A stretch of 64,000 bases of DNA from Actinoplanes octamycinicus (GCF_014205225.1 NZ_JACHNB010000001.1:5995501-6059500); one strand, 5' to 3'. Counted from the first letter of the stretch, positions 51,721-60,047 are shown. Numbers and translations are program-made. Notes: a model not told the origin generated them from the letters alone.

Positions 51721-52971
51721 ATGAGCGGCTGGATGCGAGATCGGCACCTGGTGGGGGACCTGGTCCTCGCCGGTCTGCTCGGCGTGCCGGCGGTCGTGGC
51801 CACCGCCGTCGCCGACCGGATGTCGCGGGGCTCGGCGCCGATCGACTGGCTCGGCTGGGCACTGCTCGTGGCCGCCGCGCTGGGCCTGACGCTGCGCCGC
51901 CGCCGGCCGGTGCTCGCTCTCGCCGTGGTGTCGCTGTGCACGGCGGCGTTCCTGGCGACCGGGTTCGCCTATGGTCCGATCCTGATCATCTTCATGGTCG
52001 CCGTCCACAGTGCGGTCCGGCACGGTCCGTTGCGGGCCGCGCTGTGGTGCGCCGGCGGGGCGCTCGGGCTGCTGCTGGTCCATCTGGTCACCTCGGACCG
52101 GCCGCTGGGCTGGCTCGGGATCGGCCCGGTCGCCGCCTGGGTGGTGGTGCCGGCCACGCTCGGCTACGGCCTGCGGCTGCGGCACGACGCCGCGCAGCGG
52201 GACCGGGCCGAGACGATCCGGCGGCACGTCGACGAGGAGCGGCTGCGGGTCGCGCAGGAGGTGCACGACATCGTCGGGCACGGGCTGGCCGCGATCACTT
52301 TGCAGGCCGACGTCGCTCTGCACGTGATGGCTCGCAAGCCGGACCACGCGCAGGGGGCGCTGACCGCGATCCGGGACACCAGCCGGCAGGCCCTCGACGA
52401 GCTGCGCGGCGCGCTCGCCGTGCTCCGGGCCCCGCCGCGCCTCCGGGAGGGGATGGACCAGCTGACCCGGCGGATGGCCGATGCGGGCGTCGCGGTCCGC
52501 CTCACCATGTCCGGTACGACCGGGTCGCCCGTGCCGCCGGCCGTCGACCTGGCGGCGTACCGGGTGGTGCAGGAGTCGCTGACCAACGTGCTGCGTCACG
52601 GGGGCTGTGCCCGGGCCGACGTCACGGTGACCTACTCGGCTGACGCCTTGAGCATCACCGTGACCAACCCGCGGACCGGGCCGGTCGGCGACGGCTCCGG
52701 CTCCGGCTCCGGCTCCGCAGCGGTGCGGACCGGCGACGGCTCCGGCTCCGCAGCGATGCGGACCGGCGACGGCTCCGACTCCGCAGCGATGCGGACCGGC
52801 GACGGTTTCAGCCTCGGGGCAATGGTGATCGGCACGATGGCGAGCGGTGCGGGCTCGGGCATCGCCGGGATGCGGGCCCGGGTGCAGGCGCTCGGCGGCG
52901 CGCTCACCGCCGGCCCGGTCGGCGAGAATTTCGAGGTCCGCGCCCGGCTGCCGATCGGAGACCCGCCATGA
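51721..52971 (+). CDS. DesK-type sensor histidine kinase with expanded repeat
   Basis: 416 residues from ATG 51721. Five or six membrane helices lie in residues 10-150, phospho-acceptor His182 in EVHDIVGHGLAAITLQ, and the ATPase N-box AYRVVQESLTNVLRHGG. Between the N-box and the G-box (GSGIAGMRARVQALGG) lies a run of near-identical units (DGSGSAAMRTG), residues about 322-363, in the position of the ATP lid. The 3' end overlaps the regulator start by four bases (ATGA). The repeat may alter lid motion; see findings. Confidence 0.93.
   Translation: MSGWMRDRHLVGDLVLAGLLGVPAVVATAVADRMSRGSAPIDWLGWALLVAAALGLTLRRRRPVLALAVVSLCTAAFLATGFAYGPILIIFMVAVHSAVRHGPLRAALWCAGGALGLLLVHLVTSDRPLGWLGIGPVAAWVVVPATLGYGLRLRHDAAQRDRAETIRRHVDEERLRVAQEVHDIVGHGLAAITLQADVALHVMARKPDHAQGALTAIRDTSRQALDELRGALAVLRAPPRLREGMDQLTRRMADAGVAVRLTMSGTTGSPVPPAVDLAAYRVVQESLTNVLRHGGCARADVTVTYSADALSITVTNPRTGPVGDGSGSGSGSAAVRTGDGSGSAAMRTGDGSDSAAMRTGDGFSLGAMVIGTMASGAGSGIAGMRARVQALGGALTAGPVGENFEVRARLPIGDPP
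52687..52809 (+). repeat. 33-bp tandem repeat inside kinase gene
   Basis: Units start with GGCGACGGCTCC. Unit 1 (52687-52731) is enlarged by two extra GGCTCC hexamers. Units 2 (52732-52764) and 3 (52765-52797) are 33 bases and differ at a single base, and a partial, diverged unit 4 starts at 52798. The reading frame is kept. Such a minisatellite is prone to length change. Confidence 0.9.
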
Positions 52972-53618
52972 TCACCGTGCTGCTCGCGGACGACCAGGAT
53001 CTGATCCGGTTCGGGCTGCGCACGCTCATCGACACCGAGGACGACCTGACCTGCGTCGGTGAGGCCGCCGACGGGCTGGCCGCGGTCGCCGAGACCGCGC
53101 GCACCCGGCCGGACATCGTGCTGATGGACGTGCGGATGCCGGGCATCGACGGGCTGGAGGCGACCCGCCGGATCACCGCCGACCCGGCGCTGACCGGCAC
53201 CCGGATCATCGTGCTCACCACGTTCGAGCACGACCAGTACGTGTTCGACGCCCTGCGTCACGGGGCGAGCGGCTTCCTGCTCAAGGACGCCAGCCCGGCC
53301 GACCTGCTGCACGCCGTCCGCACCGTCGCCGACGGCGGGGCGCTGATGTCGCCGTCGGTCACCCGGACCCTGGTCAGCGAGTTCGTCACCCTGTCGCCGC
53401 GGGCCACCACCCCGCATCCGCTGCTGCCCACGCTGACCGACCGGGAGCGGGAGACCATGGTGCTGGCCGCCGAGGGCCTGTCCAACCAGGAGATCGCCGA
53501 GCGGCTCGGGATCAGCGTGGCGACGGCGCGCACCCACGTCGGCCGGGCGGCCACCAAGCTCGGCGCCCGGGACCGCGCCCAGTTGGTGGTCTTCGCCTAC
53601 CGCTCCGGTCTCCTATAG
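52968..53618 (+). CDS. NarL-family response regulator
   Basis: 216 residues. Receiver: VLLADDQDLIRFGLRTLIDT, phosphorylated Asp in VLMDVRMPGIDG and Lys in FLLKDASPADLL. LuxR output: LTDRERETMVLAAEGLSNQE and SVATARTHVGRAATKLGARD. Coupled to the kinase by an ATGA overlap; targets unknown. Confidence 0.95.
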   Translation: MITVLLADDQDLIRFGLRTLIDTEDDLTCVGEAADGLAAVAETARTRPDIVLMDVRMPGIDGLEATRRITADPALTGTRIIVLTTFEHDQYVFDALRHGASGFLLKDASPADLLHAVRTVADGGALMSPSVTRTLVSEFVTLSPRATTPHPLLPTLTDRERETMVLAAEGLSNQEIAERLGISVATARTHVGRAATKLGARDRAQLVVFAYRSGLL

Positions 53619-53626
53619 TCGCGCGG

Positions 53627-54229
53627 GTGAGTGCGGAGACAGTGCGGGACGCGTATGCCGGGATGGCCGGGCTCTACATCGAGCTGCTCGGGGCCCGGGA
53701 CAAGGTGCACGCCGACGACCTGGCGTTCATCGGGCGGCATCTGTCGGGAGCGGCCGGGGAGGTGCTCGACCTGGGCTGCGGGCCGGGGCACATCACCGGC
53801 TACCTGCGGTCGCTGGGAGTCGACGCGACCGGGATCGACATGGTGCCCGAGTTCCTCGCGCACGCCCGGTCGGCGGATCCGGACGGGCGGTACCGGCTCG
53901 GGTCGATGACCGGCCTCGACGCCGCGACCGGCTCGGTCGCCGGGGTGCTGGCGTGGTTCTCCACGATCCACATGGCGCCGGCCGAGCTGGACGGGGCGCT
54001 CGCCGAGATCCGGCGGGTGCTGGCGCCGGGCGGCACGCTGGTCGTCGGGTTCTTCGCCGGGGACCGGGTGGAGACGTTCGATCACAAGGTGGTGACCGCG
54101 TACCGGTGGCCGGCCGACGAGTTCGCCCGGCGGCTGGCCGGGGCCGGGTTCACCGAGGTGGAGCGGGAGCATCGGCGGGCCGAGGGGACCGACCGGCCGT
54201 ATGCCGCGGTCGCCGCGGTCGCCGTCTGA
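53627..54229 (+). CDS. Class I SAM-dependent methyltransferase
   Basis: 200 residues from GTG 53627, eight bases after the regulator. Motif I EVLDLGCGPGHITGYL, acidic loop GVDATGIDMVPE and motif IV region VLAWFSTIHM, then LAPGGTLVVGFF. Small-molecule methyltransferase of unknown substrate, likely in the same transcript as the two-component pair. The last 80 bases overlap the convergent membrane-protein gene. Confidence 0.9.
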   Translation: MSAETVRDAYAGMAGLYIELLGARDKVHADDLAFIGRHLSGAAGEVLDLGCGPGHITGYLRSLGVDATGIDMVPEFLAHARSADPDGRYRLGSMTGLDAATGSVAGVLAWFSTIHMAPAELDGALAEIRRVLAPGGTLVVGFFAGDRVETFDHKVVTAYRWPADEFARRLAGAGFTEVEREHRRAEGTDRPYAAVAAVAV

Positions 54230-54836
54230 GCAGCCATTCGACGACGAGCAGGTTGAGGATCCAGCCCAGCGTCTGACCGACCGGGATCATCGCGGGCGCG
54301 CGCTCGGCGATCGCGCCCGGCTCGGCACCGCCGAACGGGATCTGGGCCAGCAGCAGGAGCGGGACCAGGACGCGGGAGGTGACGGCGAGGAAGGTCAGCG
54401 CGTAGTTGCGCATCATCCAGGCGCGGTGGGTGGCGAAGTCCCGCCGGCGCGCGGCCCGGAAGGCGAGGACGCCGGTGACCAGCCACAGCACCGCCGCGGT
54501 GGTCAGGCCGACCTGGGTGACCGGGCGCCCGGACCAGAGCGCGACCGGGATGCCGGCGACAGCCGAGGGCAGCACCCCGGCGAGCAGGTAGACCCGGCCG
54601 AGCGCGCGGTGGACCCGGCGGCGCGCCCGGATCCGCGGGACGAACTGGAGCGGCCCGAGCACGAGCGCCACCGCCGCGGTGAAGATGTGCGCGACCAGCA
54701 CCGCGTAGTGCGGGCCGCCGCGCACGTCCAGGCGGCTGTCCGCCAGGTCCAGGCTCAGGTACGGATACGTCAGCACCAGCCCGACAACGATCGCCACCCC
54801 GAACAGCAGCCAGGCCACCGGCCTCCCGTTTCGCAT
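54150..54836 (-). CDS. DUF2306-type membrane protein
   Basis: 228 residues with six or seven membrane helices. Family pattern: HYAVLVAHIFTAAVALVLGP with LQFVPRIRARRRVHRALGR, then DFATHRAWMMRNYALTFLAV. The conserved His residues in helices resemble haem or metal ligands in DUF2306 relatives. Function unknown. A long 3' overlap with the methyltransferase gene may create antisense regulation. Confidence 0.85.
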   Translation of the reverse strand: MRNGRPVAWLLFGVAIVVGLVLTYPYLSLDLADSRLDVRGGPHYAVLVAHIFTAAVALVLGPLQFVPRIRARRRVHRALGRVYLLAGVLPSAVAGIPVALWSGRPVTQVGLTTAAVLWLVTGVLAFRAARRRDFATHRAWMMRNYALTFLAVTSRVLVPLLLLAQIPFGGAEPGAIAERAPAMIPVGQTLGWILNLLVVEWLLRRRPRRPRHTAGRSPRPADAPAPPR

Positions 54837-54882
54837 GCCCCGATCATCGGTGCCGCGGCGGGATCCGGCGTCAGCACGACAG

Positions 54883-54922
54883 CGTGCTCGCTCCTACGCA
54901 GATCTGCGTAGGAGCGAGCACG
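54883..54922. terminator. 40-bp perfect palindrome (terminator of small protein copy 2)
   Basis: Left arm from CGTGCTCGCTCCTACGCAGA (54883-54902), right arm its exact complement (54903-54922), centred on AGATCT. As RNA it is an extremely stable hairpin. It begins six bases after the stop of the small gene and before the DUF2306 gene, so it should isolate the two. A protein-binding role is also possible for so symmetric a site. Confidence 0.7.
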
Positions 54923-54927
54923 TGAGG

Positions 54928-55098
54928 TCAGGCCGGCCTGACCGTCGGGTGGCCGCGCACCGCGGAGCTTGTGCGCGCCTTGCGGGCCAGGCGGCGCAGG
55001 CCGGCGGCGGTGAGCAGCCGCTCCTGGTCGGCTTCGGCGATCAGCTGGTTGCGGCGCTCGTTCGCCAGGGTGAGCATCATGTCCGGGTGGATCAACAT
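54928..55098 (-). CDS. Small conserved protein, copy 2
   Basis: 56 residues: MLIHPDMMLTLANERRNQLI, AEADQERLLTAAGLRRLARK, ARTSSAVRGHPTVRPA. AGGAG precedes ATG 55098. Near-identical in plan to copy 3 and to the first 46 residues of copy 1. Helical and basic with an acidic middle; no membrane segment. Followed by the 40-bp palindrome, preceded by the shared upstream block. Confidence 0.75.
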   Translation of the reverse strand: MLIHPDMMLTLANERRNQLIAEADQERLLTAAGLRRLARKARTSSAVRGHPTVRPA

Positions 55099-55168
55099 GG
55101 CCTGTCTCCTTCGTCGTCCGATGCGTCAATCATCGATCGCCGAAGGGCTCGGCACATGGGTAGCCTGC

Positions 55169-55227
55169 ACCTATCTTCGCAGCTCAGGACGCTTTAGGCG
55201 GGCACCCGGCGAGCCTAGGTATACCTA
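55169..55227 (-). promoter_or_regulatory. Conserved upstream block and palindrome before small protein copy 2
   Basis: ACCTATCTTCGC (55169-55180), GCTTTAGGC (55191-55199) and CCTAGGTATACCTA (55214-55227), the last containing the 12-bp palindrome TAGGTATACCTA. Spacings match those before copy 1 within a base or two. It also lies before the divergent frameshifted gene at 55259. Confidence 0.65.
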
Positions 55228-55258
55228 TCGGCGCAGCCGGGAATGCGAAGATCACCGG

Positions 55259-55457
55259 GTGATCCCCTCCGTGTTGACCCAGCTGGCTGAGGCCACGCAC
55301 CTGGTGTGCTCCGACGATCCGGCTTGGCTCGTGGCGGTCCGGTTTCGCTTCGCCGAGGGATACCTCCAGGTGGGGGACATCGCCGGCCAGCACGACGTTG
55401 CAGTACCTGGCAGTCGCCTCACGCCTGCGGGTGCGGCTCGTCAGCGATCTGCGGTAG
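55259..55457 (+). pseudogene. Small gene with apparent frameshift in a G run
   Basis: From GTG 55259 a well-biased frame reads VIPSVLTQLAEATHLVCSDD, then WLVAVRFRFAEGYLQVG. At the five-G run (about 55372-55376) the good codon usage moves to another frame, which continues TTLQYLAVASRLRVRLVSDL and stops at TAG 55455. Removing one G gives a 65-residue protein. Either a real mutation or a homopolymer sequencing error; function unknown. Its end overlaps the next gene by 17 bases. Confidence 0.55.
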
Positions 55458-55929
55458 GCGGCAGCATCCGGGTCTGGCAGTTGAGGCGGGTGCCGAGGTC
55501 GTCGAGCAGGCGGCGCAAGGACTGCTTGCCGGACTGGCGGTGGGTGCGGCCGACGGTGAACGGCACCAGTCTGCCGGCCGGGCCGGTGGCCAGGTTGAAC
55601 GTTCGCTGGTGGATCACCGTGTGGCCGTCGGCGCCCTCCGCCAACTGGAAGCGGCCGCACCACCACCACTCGCCTCGGGCCTGCACCCAGCCGGCCTCGC
55701 GGTCGACCTCGATGGTGACCCGGGCGCTGGCGACGCTCGCCCGGAGCACCTGTGGTCCGCCGGTGACCGTCACCCGGCGGTCGCCCTGATCGCCCAGGAC
55801 CAGCGGCACCTCGGCGCCGCTGAACTCGCCGGCGCTGACCGCGAGCACCAGCTCCCGCACCCGGCCGATCGGGGCGGCGACCACGCCGCGGTGCTCGGAC
55901 AACACCGGACCGGGATCCGCACCTGTCAT
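55441..55929 (-). CDS. SRPBCC/START-like protein
   Basis: 162 residues from ATG 55929. Pattern GVVAAPIGRVRELVLAVSAG, EVPLVLGDQGDRRVTVTGG, EWWWCGRFQLAEGADGHTVI, HQRTFNLATGP and a final long helix (SGKQSLRRLLDDLGTRL) fits the helix-grip fold that binds hydrophobic ligands. Divergent from the nucleotidyltransferase, 80 bases apart. Confidence 0.75.
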   Translation of the reverse strand: MTGADPGPVLSEHRGVVAAPIGRVRELVLAVSAGEFSGAEVPLVLGDQGDRRVTVTGGPQVLRASVASARVTIEVDREAGWVQARGEWWWCGRFQLAEGADGHTVIHQRTFNLATGPAGRLVPFTVGRTHRQSGKQSLRRLLDDLGTRLNCQTRMLPPTADR

Positions 55930-56009
55930 CAACCGATCCTGGCACGGCCGGCGGCGCCGCGGTGCCCCTCCGGGACCGGGTGACGGCCCCGTCCTGATAG
56001 AACTGACCG

Positions 56010-56738
56010 ATGGCAAGCCTGGCCGCCGCTGACCGGATCGCTGCCGAGGTCGCCGGCGTCATCGGCGGCGCGGCGCGGTCGGTGATCCTGCACGGCTCGC
56101 TGGCGGCCGGCGATTTCCGGCCGGGGCGCAGCGACCTCGACCTGCTGGTCGTCGTGGACGGCGGGCTGACCGACGCGCAGGCGGCGGCTCTGCAGCGGCT
56201 CGTGCGGCAGGCCGATCCGGGCGCGGCGGCCGGCATCGACCTGCACGTGATCACCGCCGACGCGGCCGGCACGGCTTCCCGGGCGCCCGCGCTGGAGCTC
56301 TACCTGGGCCGGTCATCGACCGCGATGGAGGTGGAGCGCCGGGTGCCGGCCGATCCCGACCTGGCCACCGAGCTGTCCATGGCCCGGGCCGGCGGGCGCG
56401 CGCTGACCGGCGCGTCACCCGCCGAGGTGATCGCGCCGATCCCGGCCGAGTGGGTGATCGACCGCGGCCGGCACTGGCTCACCGTCTGGCGCTCGCTGAC
56501 CGACGACACCGCGCACGCCGCGTTCATGGTGCTCACCACCTGCCGCATCTGGCGGTTCGCCGTGGAGCGGGTGCACTGTTCGAAACCGCGGGCTGCGGCG
56601 TGGGCACTGCGGCGGGATCCGGCACTGACTGTGGTGCGGCAGGCGATTTCCCAGTACGCCGAGGAGCCCGCCGTCGTCAGCGAGCCGGCCCTGGCCGCCC
56701 TGCTCGACCGGGTGATCGGCGAGACCGCGAGCGGCTGA
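56010..56738 (+). CDS. Aminoglycoside-type nucleotidyltransferase (AadA/ANT-like)
   Basis: 242 residues. Nucleotidyltransferase signature ILHGSLAAGDFRPGRSDLDLLVVV (GS...DxD), then IDLHVITADAA, and an AadA-like C-terminal helical domain (WVIDRGRHWLTVWRSLTDDT). It may adenylylate an aminoglycoside or an endogenous substrate; resistance is not proven. The last 46 bases belong to a 59-bp tandem duplication that extends past the stop. Confidence 0.8.
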   Translation: MASLAAADRIAAEVAGVIGGAARSVILHGSLAAGDFRPGRSDLDLLVVVDGGLTDAQAAALQRLVRQADPGAAAGIDLHVITADAAGTASRAPALELYLGRSSTAMEVERRVPADPDLATELSMARAGGRALTGASPAEVIAPIPAEWVIDRGRHWLTVWRSLTDDTAHAAFMVLTTCRIWRFAVERVHCSKPRAAAWALRRDPALTVVRQAISQYAEEPAVVSEPALAALLDRVIGETASG

Positions 56739-56810
56739 CCGTGCCTTCCACGGCCGCCCTGCTCGACCGGGTGATCGGCGAGACCGCGAGCGGCTAACCT
56801 GCGTTCCATG
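56693..56810. repeat. 59-bp tandem duplication across gene boundary
   Basis: Unit 1 (56693-56751) covers the 3' end and stop of the nucleotidyltransferase; unit 2 (56752-56810) repeats the first 44 bases exactly and the rest with changes, and contains the start codon of the YdeI gene. The stop codon differs (TGA in unit 1, TAA in unit 2). A recent local duplication. Confidence 0.9.
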
Positions 56811-57392
56811 GCCATCGAGGAGCTGATCGTCGCCGACGCCGAAGCGCTGCGCGCGTGGTTGCTGGAGCATCACGCCTCATCGCCGGGGGTGTGGCTGGCG
56901 CTGACCAAGAAGGGCGGCACCGTCACCAAGCTGACTTGGCAGCAGGCGGTCGACGAGGCGCTCTGCTTCGGTTGGATCGACGGGCAGGCGCGGCGGCGGG
57001 ACGAGGAGTCGTCGTGGATCCGGTTCACGCCGCGCCGGCCGCGCAGCATCTGGTCGCAGCGCAATGTGGAGAATGTGGCCCGGCTGGAGGAGCAGGGCCG
57101 GATGCAGCCGGCCGGCCGCGCCGCGGTGGAGGCGGCGAAAGCGGACGGGCGCTGGGCCGCGGCGTACGCCCCGGTGTCGCAGGCCGAGGTCCCGGCCGAC
57201 CTGCTCGCCGCGATCGCGGCGGTCCCGGCCGCCCAGGCGATGTTCGACGTGCTCACCAAGACCAACCGGTACGCGCTGATCCACCGGGTCAACTCGGTCA
57301 AGCGGGCCGAGACCCGGGAGCGGAAGATCGCCGAGTTCGTCGCGATGCTGGCCCGTCACGAGACGATTTATCCGCAGAAGGCCAAGCCCTGA
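56808..57392 (+). CDS. YdeI/OmpD-associated family protein
   Basis: 194 residues. YdeI pattern: FGWIDGQARRRDEESSWIRF, TPRRPRSIWSQRNVENVARL, GRMQPAGRAAVEAAKADGRW and NRYALIHRVNSVKRAETRER. Family linked to stress tolerance; biochemistry unknown. Its start lies in the duplicated segment, so its translation signals may derive from the 3' end of the previous gene. Confidence 0.9.
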   Translation: MAIEELIVADAEALRAWLLEHHASSPGVWLALTKKGGTVTKLTWQQAVDEALCFGWIDGQARRRDEESSWIRFTPRRPRSIWSQRNVENVARLEEQGRMQPAGRAAVEAAKADGRWAAAYAPVSQAEVPADLLAAIAAVPAAQAMFDVLTKTNRYALIHRVNSVKRAETRERKIAEFVAMLARHETIYPQKAKP

Positions 57393-57409
57393 CCGGTTAG
57401 GCTGCCCGC

Positions 57410-57760
57410 ATGTGCCGGTACTCGCAGACCTTCTACCGCGTGCACTACGTGTGCGTGGCGTGCCGGCGCAGCAGCAAGCAGCCGTGGGACGACCTGCCGC
57501 ACCCGTGCCCGCAGTGCCGGGTGCCGATGGTGCTCGCCGGCCACGACTTCGCCGCTCCCCGCCGCCGGGACACCTCCGGCTGGCGCGCGGTGGCCGCGGT
57601 GCTGGCCGAGGGGCTGCGCTACGACGGTTTCGAGATGTGCGGCTGCGGGCGCGAGCCGAAGTTCCGGCCGCGGACCAGCGCGCAGGTGCGCCGTCGCCGC
57701 CGGCTGGCCGCGCGCTCCGGCGTACCGTTGGCGGACCTCCTGGCCACTCGCGATCTGTGA
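57410..57760 (+). CDS. Small zinc-ribbon-like protein
   Basis: 116 residues. YVCVACRRSSKQPWDDLPHPCPQCR gives two CxxC pairs for one zinc, with two more cysteines in CGCGREPKF. Homologues in actinobacteria are often mislabelled as deoxyxylulose-phosphate synthase; nothing supports that. Basic C-terminus (QVRRRRRLAAR). Seventeen bases after YdeI, probably co-transcribed. Confidence 0.75.
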   Translation: MCRYSQTFYRVHYVCVACRRSSKQPWDDLPHPCPQCRVPMVLAGHDFAAPRRRDTSGWRAVAAVLAEGLRYDGFEMCGCGREPKFRPRTSAQVRRRRRLAARSGVPLADLLATRDL

Positions 57761-57987
57761 GTCCTCAGCGGACCCGTCACGAGACGGCCCGGAAACCCTC
57801 GGCCCGCCGGCGCCAGACGTATCCATAGCCACGGTGCCGCCCGGATAGGAGCCGACCCGGGCGAGCGGCGCCCGGCGGCGATGCCGAGAGCACCGCCAGC
57901 CGCCGGAGCACCGGGCGCTGTCAGGTTGCCGTCCGGGCGGGCCGGCGGCCTTGACGGGGTCCGGCTCGCGGGTGGTGACTGGAGGGG
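57761..57987. other. 227-base gap, weak hairpin only
   Basis: CCGGGCG-AGCGG-CGCCCGG (57857-57875) could end the upstream transcript. No coding region or recognisable operator was seen; GGAGGG before 57988 is the ribosome binding site of the next gene. Confidence 0.4.
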
Positions 57988-58281
57988 ATGCACGAGGACT
58001 TCTACGCGGTCGCCACCACGGTGGTGGTCTTCTTCATTCTCGGCAGCCTCTACCTGCTGCACGAGCTGGAGAGCATGCGGATCGGCCGGTGGGCGTACTA
58101 CCTCTGCTACACGGCGGTGCTGCTGCCGGGCGTCTTCGTGATCATCGTGTCCCTGCAGATCCTGGGCGGGGCCTGGATCGACACCGCGGGCTGGCGGGAG
58201 GCGATCCGCTGGGCGGTGGTCGTCCAGATCGTCACCGGCGCCGGCGGCATGCTGGTCGAGGGCGGGGCCCGCCGCGGTTGA
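57988..58281 (+). CDS. Small membrane protein
   Basis: 97 residues, three hydrophobic helices (ATTVVVFFILGSLYLLHEL, WAYYLCYTAVLLPGVFVIIV, IRWAVVVQIVTGAGGML). GGAGGG lies before ATG 57988. No family recognised. It precedes the three-gene HExxH unit by 27 bases and may be part of it. Confidence 0.65.
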   Translation: MHEDFYAVATTVVVFFILGSLYLLHELESMRIGRWAYYLCYTAVLLPGVFVIIVSLQILGGAWIDTAGWREAIRWAVVVQIVTGAGGMLVEGGARRG

Positions 58282-58308
58282 GTCCGGCCGACCGGAAGGA
58301 GGAATGCC

Positions 58309-59691
58309 GTGCAGCCGTCCCTGTCGCACGCCGACCTCGTCTCGGGTGCGATCTTCCTGCGGCTCGGCGGCGCCGATCCGCTGACCGCCGACCTGCTGGC
58401 CGCCGCGGCAGCGGACCCGGCGTCGCCGCACTACAAGAACGGCGTCCTGCTGCTGGCCTGGGAGCCGTACCGCAGCCTGCTCGCGCACGAGTGGGCGCAC
58501 GTGTTGCAGGTGGCCAGCTACCCGTACCTGTTCCTGCGCGCCGCCCGCCACGGCCGCGTCATGATCGGGATCAGCGTGGCGCTGGAGGCCGCGCCCGGTG
58601 AGTACCCGATCCCGTTGCCGTTCCGGCTGGACGAGCAGTGGTCGACCTCGAGCGTGCTCAGCCAGCTGCCGGTGCGGGTGGAGATCACCGAGGACGGCGT
58701 GGCGATCGAGCCGGTCGACCCGGGCCTGATCGCGCGCGGCGTGGTGACCGAACTGGATCTGCTCGAGGAGGATGCGCAGATCTTCCAGTACCGCGCCGAG
58801 ATCGGTGCGCGCGGCAACGGCCGGTCCTATCGGCGCTGGTCACGCGAACGACCCCGGTACGAGCGGCTGTTCCTGCTGTGCGCCCGGCACCTGGGGACCG
58901 AGCCCGCCTACCGCGCGCTGCCCGTCTTCGTCCGGCTGGCGTTCCGGACGACGCGGCCGCTCCGGGCGTTCTTCACGTGCCTCGCCGTCGTACTGAAATA
59001 CGGTCCGGATGATCTGACCGGCTGGGACACCCTGCCGACGCTGGAATCGATCCTGCAAGACCAGTTGGTGGCGGAGTTCGGGCTGCTGGCCGCCGACGCG
59101 GTGAGCATGGACCACCCGGAGGTCGCGGACGTCGAAGGCGTGTTGCCGCCGGACGCGCTCGCGGTGCTGCGGCGCCGCGGCCGCCAGCTGCCGGCCTCGG
59201 TGCTGACCGGGATGGAGATCGAGGACGGCGTCGTCAGCGAGTTCCTGACCGAGCCGTGGCGGTTCCTGCCGCGCGGCGGGAACCCGACCCCGGCCGCGCT
59301 GAGGCTGATGCCGCCGCTGCTGGTGGTGGAGTTGGTGGGCGCGGACTTCCCGGTCGGATCGACGGTGCTGGCGCTCTCCCCGGAACTGCGCGGGTCGAGC
59401 CCGATCGACGTGCCGGGCGCCAGCTATCTGGACTGGACCCCGGAAATCTACCGGACCCGGTCGGTCTGGAAGGCGGTCGCGGCCGGCGCCCGCGGCCCGC
59501 ACCCGCGCTGCCCGCACACCGCCTGCCGGGTGCACCGGACCGGGCTCTGCCACGGCTGGTTCCCGTTCCCCGCCGACTTCGAGGACTGCCGGTTCCGGCC
59601 GTTCCTGCGGCACACCACCAAGCACGACGTGGCCGCCGACGGCACCCACCTCGTCCCGGTACCGGCCGGGACCGACGATCGGAGAGTCTGA
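58309..59691 (+). CDS. HExxH protein, putative zinc peptidase of a conflict operon
   Basis: 460 residues from GTG 58309. SLLAHEWAHVLQVASYPYLF contains HEWAH (60-64), a zinc-peptidase helix; a downstream acidic helix, ELDLLEEDAQIFQYRAE (148-164), could give the third ligand, as in minigluzincins. The remainder is unfamiliar: helical 180-300, then a beta-rich part, and a Cys/His cluster CPHTACRVHRTGLCHGW that may bind another zinc. No signal peptide. The stop overlaps the next start (TGATG), so the three genes to 60556 are coupled. Confidence 0.65.
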   Translation: MQPSLSHADLVSGAIFLRLGGADPLTADLLAAAAADPASPHYKNGVLLLAWEPYRSLLAHEWAHVLQVASYPYLFLRAARHGRVMIGISVALEAAPGEYPIPLPFRLDEQWSTSSVLSQLPVRVEITEDGVAIEPVDPGLIARGVVTELDLLEEDAQIFQYRAEIGARGNGRSYRRWSRERPRYERLFLLCARHLGTEPAYRALPVFVRLAFRTTRPLRAFFTCLAVVLKYGPDDLTGWDTLPTLESILQDQLVAEFGLLAADAVSMDHPEVADVEGVLPPDALAVLRRRGRQLPASVLTGMEIEDGVVSEFLTEPWRFLPRGGNPTPAALRLMPPLLVVELVGADFPVGSTVLALSPELRGSSPIDVPGASYLDWTPEIYRTRSVWKAVAAGARGPHPRCPHTACRVHRTGLCHGWFPFPADFEDCRFRPFLRHTTKHDVAADGTHLVPVPAGTDDRRV

Positions 59692-60047
59692 TGGACCTCA
59701 TCATCGAAGGGAACCCGGCGACGCTGGAGTGGCTGCGCCGGCAGATCCACGAGAACTGCGCCGACGAGGTGGCCCTCGAGGCGGTCCCGGCGCAGGACGC
59801 GGGGGAGTTGCGGGAGCCGGTCACCGTCGCGCTGATCGTCAGCCTGGCCGGGCCGCTGCTGGTCCGGAGCGTCGTCGACGTGCTGAGGAAACGGCATGCG
59901 CACGCCGGCGACATCGCGGAGATCAACGGCGAGCTGCGCCTGCCGCCGGAGGACGAGCCGGCCGGCACGGAGCTGCGGCTGCGGGTGACCGACGGGCACA
60001 CCCAGCGGGACACCTCCGAGGACGAACTGCTGGCGGGTGCGGCATGA
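59691..60047 (+). CDS. Single-helix membrane protein resembling EACC1
   Basis: 118 residues. A short N-terminal alpha/beta part (MDLIIEGNPATLEWLRRQIH), one membrane helix (VTVALIVSLAGPLLVRSVVD, about 44-63) and a charged tail with GTELRLRVTDG. This matches in plan the 'effector-associated constant component 1' proteins found beside peptidases in actinobacterial conflict systems; the assignment is by eye. Overlaps both neighbours. Confidence 0.55.
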   Translation: MDLIIEGNPATLEWLRRQIHENCADEVALEAVPAQDAGELREPVTVALIVSLAGPLLVRSVVDVLRKRHAHAGDIAEINGELRLPPEDEPAGTELRLRVTDGHTQRDTSEDELLAGAA

